DNA of 64,000 nucleotides from Burkholderiales bacterium. Lineage in GTDB: Bacteria; Pseudomonadota; Gammaproteobacteria; Burkholderiales; Nitrosomonadaceae. A model generated the notes under the pieces. It was not told the DNA's origin, did no database searches, and saw only the letters and a list, made by a program, of their open reading frames with translations. Position 1 is the stretch's first letter; every line of letters starts with the position of its first letter. The position numbers and the translations under genes were made by a program. Below, piece after piece: positions 8,294 to 16,874 of this stretch. The stretch covers positions 1 through 64,000 of the forward strand of contig JACKLU010000013.1 in the NCBI GenBank assembly GCA_024235735.1, read 5' to 3'.

Positions 8294-8330
8294 TGTTTTT
8301 ATTTCCTGTACTCAATAAACAATCACAAAG

Positions 8331-8349
8331 AGTATATTGAAAATATACT
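8331..8349. promoter_or_regulatory. Perfect palindrome, probable regulator operator
   Basis: AGTATATT-GAA-AATATACT is an exact 8-3-8 inverted repeat. It sits in the divergent region, 38 bases upstream of the XRE-type regulator start and 158 bases upstream of the PspA-like gene. Length and symmetry fit a dimeric helix-turn-helix repressor site; the link to this regulator is inferred from position. Confidence 0.6.
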
Positions 8350-8507
8350 ACATGTTCACGAATATGATTCTATAACACAATTCGTTTATAAAAACGATCC
8401 CCAACTGAATAATGCAAGCACTGCAAACACTGCCTGCACCATCCGGGTACCGGCAGGTTTTTCGCAGCATACATAACTTAGTTTAGGGAAAGGAGACCCA
8501 AATTACC

Positions 8508-9161
8508 ATGTCCATACTGAAAAGACTGTCAACAACCCTGATATCCCGCATCGACCGGGTTGTTACTGAAATTGAGAATCACGATGCGGTGATTCAGGCG
8601 GCACTGAATGAAATGAACAGCAAAATGGCCAAAGCAAAAATCGCGTTGAATCAGGCCTGCCGCGAAAGAGACAGAATAAAAACCGAACTGGAAACACAGC
8701 AAAGCAATGTTCACCGCTGGCAGGAACGGGCGATTATCTGCGCAAAAACGGACGAATCAAAAGCACTGGAATGCCTGCGCCGCTCGCACAAAAGCCGGGA
8801 CCGGGCCGCAATGCTGCAAAAATCACTGGACGAATACACGCGCTCAATCGAAAAAATGACCGGCAACATTCAATCCAGTGCACAGCGCTTGAACGAAATG
8901 AAACAGCGGCTAACGCTGATGCGCGCGAAACAGGCCACCAGTAAAACCGATGCAACGGCCCATTCAAACTGCGGCGACGCGGAAAGCATCGTGGAAGACA
9001 CTTTCAATCGCTGGGAAATGCACCTCAATCACGATGACATTCCACTCGACTGCACGACTGACGACATGGACGAACTGGAACATGCATTCATCACGCAGGA
9101 ACAGCAAAATGATCTGCGTAGCGAACTGACCGCACTGCTCACCCGGGAGAAACAACAATGA
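8508..9161 (+). CDS. PspA/IM30-family coiled-coil protein
   Basis: This 217-residue protein looks like a divergent member of the PspA/IM30 (ESCRT-III-like) family. Support comes from the start MSILKRLSTTLISRIDRVV, a membrane-binding amphipathic helix, followed by a long charged coiled coil (about 25-145) with Lys, Glu, Arg and Gln repeats. The C-terminal 60 residues are acidic. Family members coat and stabilise the inner membrane under stress. A strong AAAGGAGA ribosome-binding site precedes the ATG. Its stop overlaps the start of a polytopic membrane protein gene (ATGA), so the two are translationally coupled and probably work together. PspB, PspC and PspF are not seen nearby. Confidence 0.8.
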   Translation: MSILKRLSTTLISRIDRVVTEIENHDAVIQAALNEMNSKMAKAKIALNQACRERDRIKTELETQQSNVHRWQERAIICAKTDESKALECLRRSHKSRDRAAMLQKSLDEYTRSIEKMTGNIQSSAQRLNEMKQRLTLMRAKQATSKTDATAHSNCGDAESIVEDTFNRWEMHLNHDDIPLDCTTDDMDELEHAFITQEQQNDLRSELTALLTREKQQ

Positions 9162-10537
9162 AAACTTCAATGAACGCAACAACACACAATATGCAACATA
9201 GTGATATGCCGGATGAAAACGACACTGCGGCGAAAGGCGGCACCAGCAGGTTAACTGAAAAACTGCCTGCGCTGTTGCGCATACTCGGTGCAACCGCTTT
9301 GCTATTCGCCATGTACAGCTTTCTTGTCCGCGGCTGGCAGGAAGGCAGCGATATGTTCCGCTATCTGCTGTTGCTGGGCCATACCGGCATGCTCACGGCA
9401 ATTGGCCTGGTCAGCGGCAGTTATCTGAAGGAAAGCAAAGGCGCGCGATTACTGCTTGTGCTGGCGCTGGCGTCGGTGCCGGTCAACTTCGCCATCCTCG
9501 GTTCATTTATCTATTCCCAAACAGTCGCAATCGCCACGGCGCATTCCGGTGATTTTCCGGACTATGTTTCATGGACAGTGGACAGCTTGAATGCAGCGTT
9601 ACTCACCAGCGCAGGCGCGCTCGTGGTGCTGATACCGGTGGTCTTTCTGGGATTTATCGTGCTGGCGCGGCAAATGGCGGTTAAACTGTCCCTATTGTTC
9701 CTGCTCAGCAATACCGCCATGCTGCTGCCGTTGCGCGATCCGCAAATGATTGGTCTGATGGTGCTGACGTTGACCATTGCCGTAGCGATGGCAACACGCG
9801 CATTCGCGGATAAACAGATCGCGGCAAAAACATCCGAAGGCATCCTTGCGCTGGGCCTGCAATTGCTGCCGCTGTCAGTACTCGCGATACGCAACCTGTG
9901 GCTCTACACCGCCGACGACTTTTTATTCGCGATGCTCTGTGTCTGCATCTTTCTAATGTTGCGGCAGGCTTCGCTCTGTCTGGAGTCCGCCGCAAAAACG
10001 CGCATCATTCTCGATAGGATTGCGTTGATTCCCGCCCTGCTGATTGTTTTGCCGCTGAGTTCCGCACTGGCCGCGCTGACCGATTCGGCGTATTTGCCCG
10101 CATCACTGGTTTTGCCTGTCAGTCTGGCGATTTCGGCAACCATGGTGTATGACCTGTCACGCCGCAGCCAGAATTATGCCAGCGCTTTTCGGTTGATAGC
10201 CATCTGGGAGATGCTGCTCGGCATGGTACTCAATCTGGCGCTTTTTGATGGGTTGCTGGCAACGGGTTCCTGCATCATTGCGGGTATCTGCCTGTTGATG
10301 CACGGTTACCGTGTCCGTCAGCGCAGTGTATTTCTCGCCGGCGCGATGCTCATGCTCATCGGCATGCTGCAACAATTGTTCGAGTTGATCTACCGCTTTG
10401 ATCTGGCGAGCTGGATCAGCTTCGCCATCCTCGGCATCATCGCGATTGTCGCCGGCTCGGTGCTGGAATCACAAAGCTTGCGGATCAGCCAACGGCTGGG
10501 CGGATGGAAAAACGCTTTCCGCCGCTGGGAGCAGTAG
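9158..10537 (+). CDS. Polytopic inner-membrane protein coupled to the PspA-like protein
   Basis: This 459-residue protein has a hydrophilic N-terminus of about 35 residues, then a series of hydrophobic helices to near the end, roughly a dozen membrane segments, and a short basic tail. I recognise no transporter or enzyme motif. Its start overlaps the stop of the PspA-like gene by four bases, which argues for a stable partnership: it may be the membrane anchor or client of that coat protein. It ends 19 bases from the convergent lipA gene. Function unknown. Confidence 0.7.
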   Translation: MKTSMNATTHNMQHSDMPDENDTAAKGGTSRLTEKLPALLRILGATALLFAMYSFLVRGWQEGSDMFRYLLLLGHTGMLTAIGLVSGSYLKESKGARLLLVLALASVPVNFAILGSFIYSQTVAIATAHSGDFPDYVSWTVDSLNAALLTSAGALVVLIPVVFLGFIVLARQMAVKLSLLFLLSNTAMLLPLRDPQMIGLMVLTLTIAVAMATRAFADKQIAAKTSEGILALGLQLLPLSVLAIRNLWLYTADDFLFAMLCVCIFLMLRQASLCLESAAKTRIILDRIALIPALLIVLPLSSALAALTDSAYLPASLVLPVSLAISATMVYDLSRRSQNYASAFRLIAIWEMLLGMVLNLALFDGLLATGSCIIAGICLLMHGYRVRQRSVFLAGAMLMLIGMLQQLFELIYRFDLASWISFAILGIIAIVAGSVLESQSLRISQRLGGWKNAFRRWEQ

Positions 10538-10556
10538 TAGCGCTCTGATACATACT

Positions 10557-11501
10557 TTAAACAACACCCGCTTCATGCGCCTGCAAGTCGGCATGATAGC
10601 TGGAACGCACCATCGGGCCGCAGGCGGCGTGGGTAAAGCCCATGGCGTTTGCGGCCTGCTCAAACACCTTGAAACCTTCCGGCGTCACGTAGCGATCCAC
10701 CGGCAAGTGACCGATACTTGGCTGTAAATATTGACCGATCGTCAGCATTTCCACATCATGCGCACGCAAGTCCTGCAATACTTGCAAAATTTCTTCATCG
10801 GTTTCGCCCAGCCCCAGCATCAAACCGGATTTGGTTGGAATCGCCGGGAACCTGGCCTTAAAATCCTTGAGCAGCTTCAGCGAATGCTGATAGTCCGCGC
10901 CGGGGCGGCATTGCTTATACAACCTTGGCACCGTTTCCAGATTGTGATTCAACACATCGGGCGGGCAAGCTGACAGCTTTTCCAGCGCGATGTCAAGCCT
11001 GCCTCTGAAATCGGGCACCAGTATTTCAATTTTCGTGTGCGGCGCATGCTGGCGGATTGCCTGTATGCAATCGACAAAGTGCTGCGCGCCGCCATCACGC
11101 AGATCGTCGCGGTCGACACTGGTGATAACAACGTAGCGCAACTTCATGGCGGCAATCGATTGCGCCAGATGCAACGGTTCCTCGGGATCGGGCGGTTTGG
11201 GACGGCCATGCGCGACATCGCAGAAAGGACAGCGCCGGGTACACAGATCACCCAGAATCATAAATGTTGCCGTACCCTTGCCAAAGCATTCACCGATATT
11301 CGGACAGGATGCCTCTTCGCAAACCGTATGCAGTTTCTTTTCCCGCAGAATGCGCTTAACCTCATAAAACGCCTGACTGTTGGGGGAGCGCACGCGTATC
11401 CAGGAAGGTTTGCGCAACAGGTTATCTTTTGACTGCTCACCGATTTTTACCGGATTTCGTGCTGTTTTATCAGCGCCTTTCTGGCGTATTTCAGAAGTCA
11501 T
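10557..11501 (-). CDS. lipA: Lipoyl synthase LipA
   Basis: LipA inserts two sulfur atoms into octanoyl groups on the lipoyl domains of 2-oxoacid dehydrogenases and the glycine cleavage H protein. The 314-residue protein shows both iron-sulfur sites: the auxiliary cluster at Cys61, Cys66 and Cys72, and the radical-SAM CxxxCxxC at Cys87, Cys91 and Cys94. The conserved Arg-Ser-Ser-Tyr motif near the C-terminus supplies the serine ligand of the auxiliary cluster. It follows lipB by two bases and is the last gene of the dacA-dat-ybeD-lipB-lipA run. Confidence 0.96.
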   Translation of the reverse strand: MTSEIRQKGADKTARNPVKIGEQSKDNLLRKPSWIRVRSPNSQAFYEVKRILREKKLHTVCEEASCPNIGECFGKGTATFMILGDLCTRRCPFCDVAHGRPKPPDPEEPLHLAQSIAAMKLRYVVITSVDRDDLRDGGAQHFVDCIQAIRQHAPHTKIEILVPDFRGRLDIALEKLSACPPDVLNHNLETVPRLYKQCRPGADYQHSLKLLKDFKARFPAIPTKSGLMLGLGETDEEILQVLQDLRAHDVEMLTIGQYLQPSIGHLPVDRYVTPEGFKVFEQAANAMGFTHAACGPMVRSSYHADLQAHEAGVV

Positions 11502-11503
11502 GG

Positions 11504-12172
11504 CTATATCAATTCGATCCTATTTTTAGTGAGTTCATTTTGTAAATAATGCGCCAGTCTGTCCTGTATGACATTCAGTCCATCGGACACGCCGTGATCT
11601 TTCATTTGCGTCACCGGCAAACCGGCATAGCCGCACGGATTGATCGCCAAAAACGGCTGCAAGTCCATGTCGACGTTCAGCGCAATGCCGTGATAGCAAA
11701 AATGCTTTTTGATTTTCAGACCAAGGGAAGCAATTTTGGCCGACCCAACATAAACTCCTGGCGCGTCGTCACGGCCGTACGCCTTGATACCGTAACCAGC
11801 CAGCACCAGGATCACGGCGTTTTCCATTCGTCTGACCAGTTCCCGCACACCCAGTTTACGGCGCCGGATATCCAGCAGCAAATAGGCAATCAATTGGCCT
11901 GGGCCATGATAGGTAATCTGCCCGCCCCGGTCTGTCTTAATGACCGGAATCGCACTTTCAGCCAGCAAATGCTCCGGCTTTCCTGCAATGCCCTGTGTAT
12001 AGACCGGCGGATGCTGCAAAAACCATATCTCGTCGTCGGCTTGCGGCGCACGTCCGGCAGTAAACACTTTCATAGCCTGCCAGGCTGAATCATAGTCAAT
12101 CAAGTCCATGGATTTAATGACAAACCCCGGATGTTGAACGTCTGGCGTCTGCGATCTCGCTATCTGATTCAT
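11504..12172 (-). CDS. lipB: Octanoyltransferase LipB
   Basis: LipB moves octanoyl from acyl carrier protein to the lipoyl domains, providing the substrate for LipA next door. In this 222-residue protein the catalytic pair is visible as Cys180 (INPCGY) and Lys146 (GSAKIASLG), and the RGGQITYHGPGQL motif (82-94) is typical. The start used gives a slightly long N-terminus, within family range. It is seven bases from ybeD and two from lipA, so the genes are co-transcribed. Confidence 0.95.
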   Translation of the reverse strand: MNQIARSQTPDVQHPGFVIKSMDLIDYDSAWQAMKVFTAGRAPQADDEIWFLQHPPVYTQGIAGKPEHLLAESAIPVIKTDRGGQITYHGPGQLIAYLLLDIRRRKLGVRELVRRMENAVILVLAGYGIKAYGRDDAPGVYVGSAKIASLGLKIKKHFCYHGIALNVDMDLQPFLAINPCGYAGLPVTQMKDHGVSDGLNVIQDRLAHYLQNELTKNRIELI

Positions 12173-12179
12173 GTTGCCG

Positions 12180-12443
12180 TCAGAGTACGACGGATATCAT
12201 TGGATGATCCGTTAATGCCCGGTACAGCGCATCCAGTTGGTCACGGGATGTTGCGCGAATCGTGCATGTGATGCTGAGATAGTTGCCGCCCTTGCTTGAG
12301 CGGATTTCAATCGTGGTTTCATCAAAATCAGGTGCATGCCGTTTGACGATCGCAAGGGTTATCTCGGTAAAATCCTGTTCGGCTTTTCCCATGATTTTAA
12401 TCGGGAAATCACACGGATATTTAATCAGCGATTCTTCTGTCAT
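12180..12443 (-). CDS. ybeD: YbeD-like protein (DUF493)
   Basis: This 87-residue protein belongs to the DUF493/YbeD family, recognised by the start YPCDFPIKIMGK and the ending in ALTDHPMISVVL. YbeD has an ACT-like fold. It lies between dacA/dat and lipB in many proteobacteria, and the same order is kept here. It has been suspected of tuning lipoate or D-amino acid metabolism, but no activity is established. It ends seven bases before lipB. Confidence 0.9.
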   Translation of the reverse strand: MTEESLIKYPCDFPIKIMGKAEQDFTEITLAIVKRHAPDFDETTIEIRSSKGGNYLSITCTIRATSRDQLDALYRALTDHPMISVVL

Positions 12444-12477
12444 GTGTTCAATTTCCAGGACTTAACGATTCTGGCGA

Positions 12478-13329
12478 TCAAGACACTTCACCCCGCATAT
12501 GCGTCGCTTTATATTGCTGGTAGAGCTGATGTAATTGCCTGAACTTCGGTCCGGGCTTTCCGTTTCCGACCGCCGCACCGTTCAAATGGGTAACCGCCAT
12601 GATTTCCCGGGTTGAAGAAGTCAGCATGATTTCTTCGGCAGTGCACAATTCATCTTCCGAGACTTCCCGCACCTTGTGGGCAATAGCCTGTTCGGCAGCC
12701 AGTTCCAGCGTCACGTCATACGTGATGCCGGGAAGCATCAGGTGGCTTTTGGGCGGTGCGAGCAAGACCTGATTTTTCACGACAAAAATATTGCTCGCTG
12801 AACCTTCGGTCAAATATCCGTCCCGAATCAGAATCGTTTCAGCAGCATGCTCATCCACCGCGAGCTGGCGCAGCAGGACATTCGGCAGCAGGGAAATGGC
12901 TTTGATGTCACAGCGCACCCAGCGATTATCACTGGCGGTAATCGCTGTCACACCGTTCTCGAGCAGCTCCGGTGCTGGCGGCATCAGTGGATTGCTCATG
13001 ATAAAAACCGTCGGTGGCACGTGCGGAAAGGCATGATCCCGCTTGGCCACACCGCGCGTGATATGCAGATAGACAGACTGATCCTCTCCCTCGTTATTGC
13101 CGATGATCTGCGTCAATAACTGCCGCCATTCTTCATTCGTGTGCGGATTTTTGAGCCGGATGCCATCCAGACTGTGCTGCAGGCGATCCAGATGTTCCGT
13201 CAGTCTGAAGGGCTTACGCGAATAAACAGGAATCACCTCATATACGCCGTCGCCGAAAATGAATCCCCTATCCAGTACCGAAACACAAGCTTTGTCGATT
13301 GGCATGAACTGACCATTCAGATATATCAT
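12478..13329 (-). CDS. dat: D-amino acid aminotransferase (class IV)
   Basis: This 283-residue PLP enzyme of the fold-type IV family has the Schiff-base lysine at Lys143 in RCDIKAISLLPN and the EGSASNIF phosphate-binding motif. The CDIK context matches D-alanine transaminases, and position between a D-Ala-D-Ala carboxypeptidase and ybeD supports D-amino acid use. A branched-chain aminotransferase or 4-amino-4-deoxychorismate lyase is less likely. It may supply D-glutamate or D-alanine for the wall. It is 34 bases upstream of ybeD; an inserted repeat element separates it from dacA. Confidence 0.88.
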   Translation of the reverse strand: MIYLNGQFMPIDKACVSVLDRGFIFGDGVYEVIPVYSRKPFRLTEHLDRLQHSLDGIRLKNPHTNEEWRQLLTQIIGNNEGEDQSVYLHITRGVAKRDHAFPHVPPTVFIMSNPLMPPAPELLENGVTAITASDNRWVRCDIKAISLLPNVLLRQLAVDEHAAETILIRDGYLTEGSASNIFVVKNQVLLAPPKSHLMLPGITYDVTLELAAEQAIAHKVREVSEDELCTAEEIMLTSSTREIMAVTHLNGAAVGNGKPGPKFRQLHQLYQQYKATHMRGEVS

Positions 13330-13387
13330 GTGGCGCCTTTTGGTTTATTTGCGGAATAACGAGAAAAAACGGCGGGAATGACCGGTC

Positions 13388-13626
13388 AACCTGAAAACCT
13401 CAGTTGAATGGGGTTTAAAGTGCGTTGATTTTTATTTTTGGCAAGGCGCAATGAGGCGTAATAACGCGTTATTACAACGAATTGCAACGCAACCAGAATT
13501 AAAAAGCGGCGTGCTATAAACACCATAATTTGACTCACCGTTTGGATGAATTGATATTGCTCGAATTGTTTCATTTGTTCATATCGTTAGTCAGCCCGGA
13601 TAATGGTCAACTGAGGTCTTCAGGTT
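13388..13626. mobile_element. MITE-like element with 20-bp terminal inverted repeats
   Basis: AACCTGAAAACCTCAGTTGA (13388-13407) and its inverse at 13607-13626 match with one mismatch. The 239-bp interior has no credible gene but contains a perfect 18-base palindrome, GTAATAACG-CGTTATTAC, at about 13459-13476. This is the structure of a non-autonomous transposable element. The right end coincides with the first base of the dacA stop codon. No clear target duplication is visible. Confidence 0.7.
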
Positions 13627-14756
13627 CAATTGAACAGCAGCTTCAAACTGTCCCAGGCGCGTTCAACGAAATTGCCTTCACCGACCTCTTCCAGTGCAAC
13701 TAATGGATAAATTTCCACAAGCTGGTCATTCAGCGTGAATTTCACCGATCCGACTTCCTGACCCGCGCTGACCGGCGCAATCAAAGGTTGTTTATATTCC
13801 ATGGTTGCTTTCAGATTATCCGCCTGTCCTTTCGGAATCGAAAAATAGACATCCGCATCAAAACCCGCCTTGAACTCATCCTGGGAGCCTTTCCATAATT
13901 CAATGGAAGTCAGCACTTCGCCTTTTTTGTAGAGATGCACGGTGTCGTAAAACTGGAATCCATAATTCAGCAGCCGCTGACTTTCCTTGCTGCGTTCACC
14001 GGCCGATTTGGTTCCCATGATTACCGATATCAATCGTCTTTTATCACGCTTGGCCGAGGTAATCAGGCAGTAACCTGCTGTTTTGGTCCATCCCGTTTTC
14101 ATGCCATCCACATGCGGATCCAGCCACAGCAGACGGTTACGATTGGGCTGAGTGATATTGTTATAGGTGTATTCCTTGAGCGAATAGAGCGGATAGAACT
14201 CAGGAAAATCGCGGATAATCGCGGCGGCAAGAAGCGTTAGATCATGCACCGAGGTGTAGTGATCAGGATGGGGCAACCCCGTCGTGTTCATAAAATGCGT
14301 GTCTTTCATACCCAGACGTTGCGCTTCCTGATTCATCAGCTGGACAAAAGCCTCTTCCGAACCCGCAACAATCTCCGCCAGCGCAATACAGGCATCGTTA
14401 CCGGACTGCACAATCATGCCGCGAATCAGCTCATCAACAGTTACGTCCTTATTCGGTTCAATAAACATACGGGAACCGATCATGCGCCAGGCCCGATTGG
14501 AAACCGGCACAACCTGATCCAGCCGTACGCGGCTTTGCTTGAGCGCTGAAAAGACAATATAAGCCGTCATCAGCTTAGTCAGTGACGCCGGTTCTACCCG
14601 CTCATGCGCATTTTTACTGGCCAGCACCTGTCCAGACTGATAATCCGACAACATGTACGCCTTGGCTGCAATCGATATGTCAGGCTGTTGCTGAGCTGAG
14701 ACTTGCGAGGATAAAAAAGCAATCAGACAGATCACTATCGGAAGTAAGCGTTTCAT
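13626..14756 (-). CDS. dacA: D-alanyl-D-alanine carboxypeptidase (PBP5/6 type)
   Basis: This low-molecular-weight penicillin-binding protein removes the terminal D-alanine from peptidoglycan stems in the periplasm. The 376-residue precursor has a signal peptide (cleavage near residue 21) and all three active-site motifs: Ser58-Leu-Thr-Lys61, Ser118-Gly-Asn120 and Lys220-Thr-Gly. The C-terminal beta domain follows, and the protein ends in an amphipathic anchor (ERAWDSLKLLFN). That anchor is short, and the stop codon starts at the edge of a MITE-like element, so the insertion may have set the C-terminus. It heads the dat-ybeD-lipB-lipA run. Confidence 0.94.
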   Translation of the reverse strand: MKRLLPIVICLIAFLSSQVSAQQQPDISIAAKAYMLSDYQSGQVLASKNAHERVEPASLTKLMTAYIVFSALKQSRVRLDQVVPVSNRAWRMIGSRMFIEPNKDVTVDELIRGMIVQSGNDACIALAEIVAGSEEAFVQLMNQEAQRLGMKDTHFMNTTGLPHPDHYTSVHDLTLLAAAIIRDFPEFYPLYSLKEYTYNNITQPNRNRLLWLDPHVDGMKTGWTKTAGYCLITSAKRDKRRLISVIMGTKSAGERSKESQRLLNYGFQFYDTVHLYKKGEVLTSIELWKGSQDEFKAGFDADVYFSIPKGQADNLKATMEYKQPLIAPVSAGQEVGSVKFTLNDQLVEIYPLVALEEVGEGNFVERAWDSLKLLFN

Positions 14757-14978
14757 GAAATTATACTAAAAATGACTATTATAGCTTGCCGATCAAATTT
14801 CTTAAACCAGCGTTTCAAGTATCACCGGCATTAAACTGAACAGCATGCAAGAAACGGACTGCGGGCGTTCTCTGTGCTTATCATGCTTCAATATTCGGTG
14901 TTGCCACCTTCTCCTCAACAGAAAACTGGATGAGAATTTATAGGAAAAACAAATTTTGAGATGCATATGCTCAGCATC

Positions 14979-15524
14979 CTAATCGGATTTGCGCGGACGA
15001 TCAATAATGCCGGTATGAAACGCCAGCTTTCCCGCATTCCGTTCAATAAAATAGCGCTTTAACGGATCATGAATCACCCGAAAAGCCATTTCATTCCAAG
15101 GCACATCTGCTTCGGACACCAATCGGACTTCGCTGCTTTCAATACCCGGCTTAAAATCCAGATCCAGCAATTTCGCGCGAAACAGCACATAAACCTGACT
15201 GATATGCGGCAAACTGTAAACAGCATAAAGATCACCGATTTCGACGCGGGCATTAGCCTCCTCCAATGTCTCTCGCGCAGCCGCTTGCGCCAGCGTTTCA
15301 TTGTTTTCCATAAAACCCGCCGGCAAAGTCCACCAGCCGATCCTGGGCTCAATCGCACGGCGGCACAACAATATTCTGTCTTCCCATTCCGGAATGCACC
15401 CCACAACCAGCTTGGGATTCTGATAATGTATCTCGTGACATACCGTACAGACATACCGCGGCAGGTTATCGCCTTCCGGAATACGAAGCGCTACATGCGC
15501 ACTGCAACTGCTGCAAAATTTCAT
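14979..15524 (-). CDS. NUDIX hydrolase with N-terminal zinc ribbon
   Basis: This 181-residue protein starts with a zinc ribbon (Cys4, Cys7, Cys26 and Cys29), followed by a NUDIX domain. The Nudix box begins at GFMENNETLAQ and has the expected REtLEEA core. Zinc-ribbon NUDIX proteins include NAD pyrophosphatases of the NudC type, but the NudC-specific SQPWPFPxS motif is not seen, so this is the smaller ADP-ribose or nucleotide-sugar type; the substrate is unknown. It is cytoplasmic. The DUF2914 gene lies 53 bases upstream on the same strand. Confidence 0.88.
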   Translation of the reverse strand: MKFCSSCSAHVALRIPEGDNLPRYVCTVCHEIHYQNPKLVVGCIPEWEDRILLCRRAIEPRIGWWTLPAGFMENNETLAQAAARETLEEANARVEIGDLYAVYSLPHISQVYVLFRAKLLDLDFKPGIESSEVRLVSEADVPWNEMAFRVIHDPLKRYFIERNAGKLAFHTGIIDRPRKSD

Positions 15525-15577
15525 GAATGCTCTCTACAAGAAGAATAGATCATTTCGCGATTCTCGATACGGCATGA

Positions 15578-16537
15578 TCAGATTTCGACCACAAACCTTC
15601 TTTCCACCAGCAAACGACCAGACTGATCCCGCAACATCACGCGCCAGTCGCCCGCATCACGCTTGTGCAACATTTTTTTCGCATGCGTGCGCCATTTCCT
15701 GGCGCCAATATGCAGCTTTGTTTCAGTAACCAGCCGATCTTCAAAGTACCAGTCAACAACCAACTGCTGGCCACCAAAACCGGACAATTCGATAAAGAAA
15801 TAGATACTGCTGCTATGGGTGTCGCTCCCGAGCAGAACGCGATCAGTTTCACCAACCGGCTCCCGTTGGCGAATCTGGTGCGTCAACTGAGCGCGAACAA
15901 CACCGGAATGATCCTGATTCGTAACAGATTCCATCGTTTCCGTTGGGGTCGGAATGTCCGCCACATCACGCTCACTTCGCGACGGCATGGGCGCTGATTT
16001 ACTGTCAGTTTCCGCAGCCGCCGGTTTAATGACCGGTTTCGGCGGAATCAATATTTTTCCACTGTTCTGCCTTAATGGCTTCATCGTGGGTACAGGAATT
16101 ATTTCTGCCGTCCCGGCGCTCTGTTGCCGCCCATTACCTGCCGATCCATGGTTAACTGCCGGTTTCATTTTTTCCTGTGCATCTGGCAACGATTCCGGTT
16201 GTTCTTCCGGTAGAGGCAAGGATTGATGATCGTCAAATATATTGAATCTCGCCGGGTAATCAGCGGCGTCGCCAGTCCCGGAGTGGCTGACGCCGGAACT
16301 GTCTGTATCGCGGGCTTTGTCATTCCCGACGAACAGATAGCCCGCCATACCCGCGAGCACAGCCGATGCCGTGAGGGCAATCACTATTTTACGCCAGTCA
16401 AACGGCGGTTTCTCCAGCACACCCCTATGCTGATGCACCAGTCTTTCTTCAAGCACATCCTGATCACTCTGATCATTTTCTTCGAATAGGCTGGGCTGCT
16501 GGATGTGTATGCGAATTTTCAGTTTGTTGTCGGACAT
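15578..16537 (-). CDS. DUF2914 membrane protein
   Basis: This 319-residue protein has a cytoplasmic N-terminus of about 48 residues, one membrane helix (about 49-70, IVIALTASAVLAGMAGYLF), a long Pro/Ser/Thr-rich linker (70-210) and a C-terminal DUF2914 domain. The latter carries the Trp-rich core VDWYFEDRLV and GARKWRTHAKK seen in that family. The domain is probably periplasmic, and its function is not known. The low-complexity linker suggests it spans the periplasm. It is divergent from ligA across a 337-base gap. Confidence 0.82.
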   Translation of the reverse strand: MSDNKLKIRIHIQQPSLFEENDQSDQDVLEERLVHQHRGVLEKPPFDWRKIVIALTASAVLAGMAGYLFVGNDKARDTDSSGVSHSGTGDAADYPARFNIFDDHQSLPLPEEQPESLPDAQEKMKPAVNHGSAGNGRQQSAGTAEIIPVPTMKPLRQNSGKILIPPKPVIKPAAAETDSKSAPMPSRSERDVADIPTPTETMESVTNQDHSGVVRAQLTHQIRQREPVGETDRVLLGSDTHSSSIYFFIELSGFGGQQLVVDWYFEDRLVTETKLHIGARKWRTHAKKMLHKRDAGDWRVMLRDQSGRLLVERRFVVEI

Positions 16538-16874
16538 ATCAGTGTTATCAGATCAGTTGGTGATCAGCACAGCGTGACAAGCCTTTGACAGGCTGTTAAG
16601 CAGTGAAGTGAAGTACAATACAGTACGGACAGATGACACAGCACCCATTCTAATAATTCGGCGAAGCAAAGTAAAACAGACCTGCCTTTTGATGAACATC
16701 CGCTGATTTGTATTTTACAATAGCGACAATCATGACAAGTTACACAGCGCGCTTGAAAATTCAGTTTTTATCACCCGCGGCCCGTTTCCCGGAGCATGAG
16801 GGTTATTGATGCTTCTTGCAGTGTGATCGTGATAACAGTCCGGCAATCCCCAAAATAAAATCAAACGTGAATCG
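16538..16874. other. Intergenic region between divergent DUF2914 and ligA genes
   Basis: No gene is called here. One 25-codon frame starts at 16732 on the plus strand but has no ribosome-binding site. TTGATG (16690-16695) and nearby A/T-rich hexamers could form a ligA-side promoter, but the spacing is not convincing. I see no RNA gene or strong hairpin. Confidence 0.5.

Noticed and set aside
13386..13574. A 62-codon minus-strand frame between dacA and dat
   Set aside because: It lies within the inverted-repeat element and contains its palindrome; it is explained by the repeat and not by a protein.
16732..16809. A 25-codon frame upstream of ligA
   Set aside because: Unlike the microprotein at 38774-38851, it has no ribosome-binding site, no hydrophobic segment and no convincing promoter.
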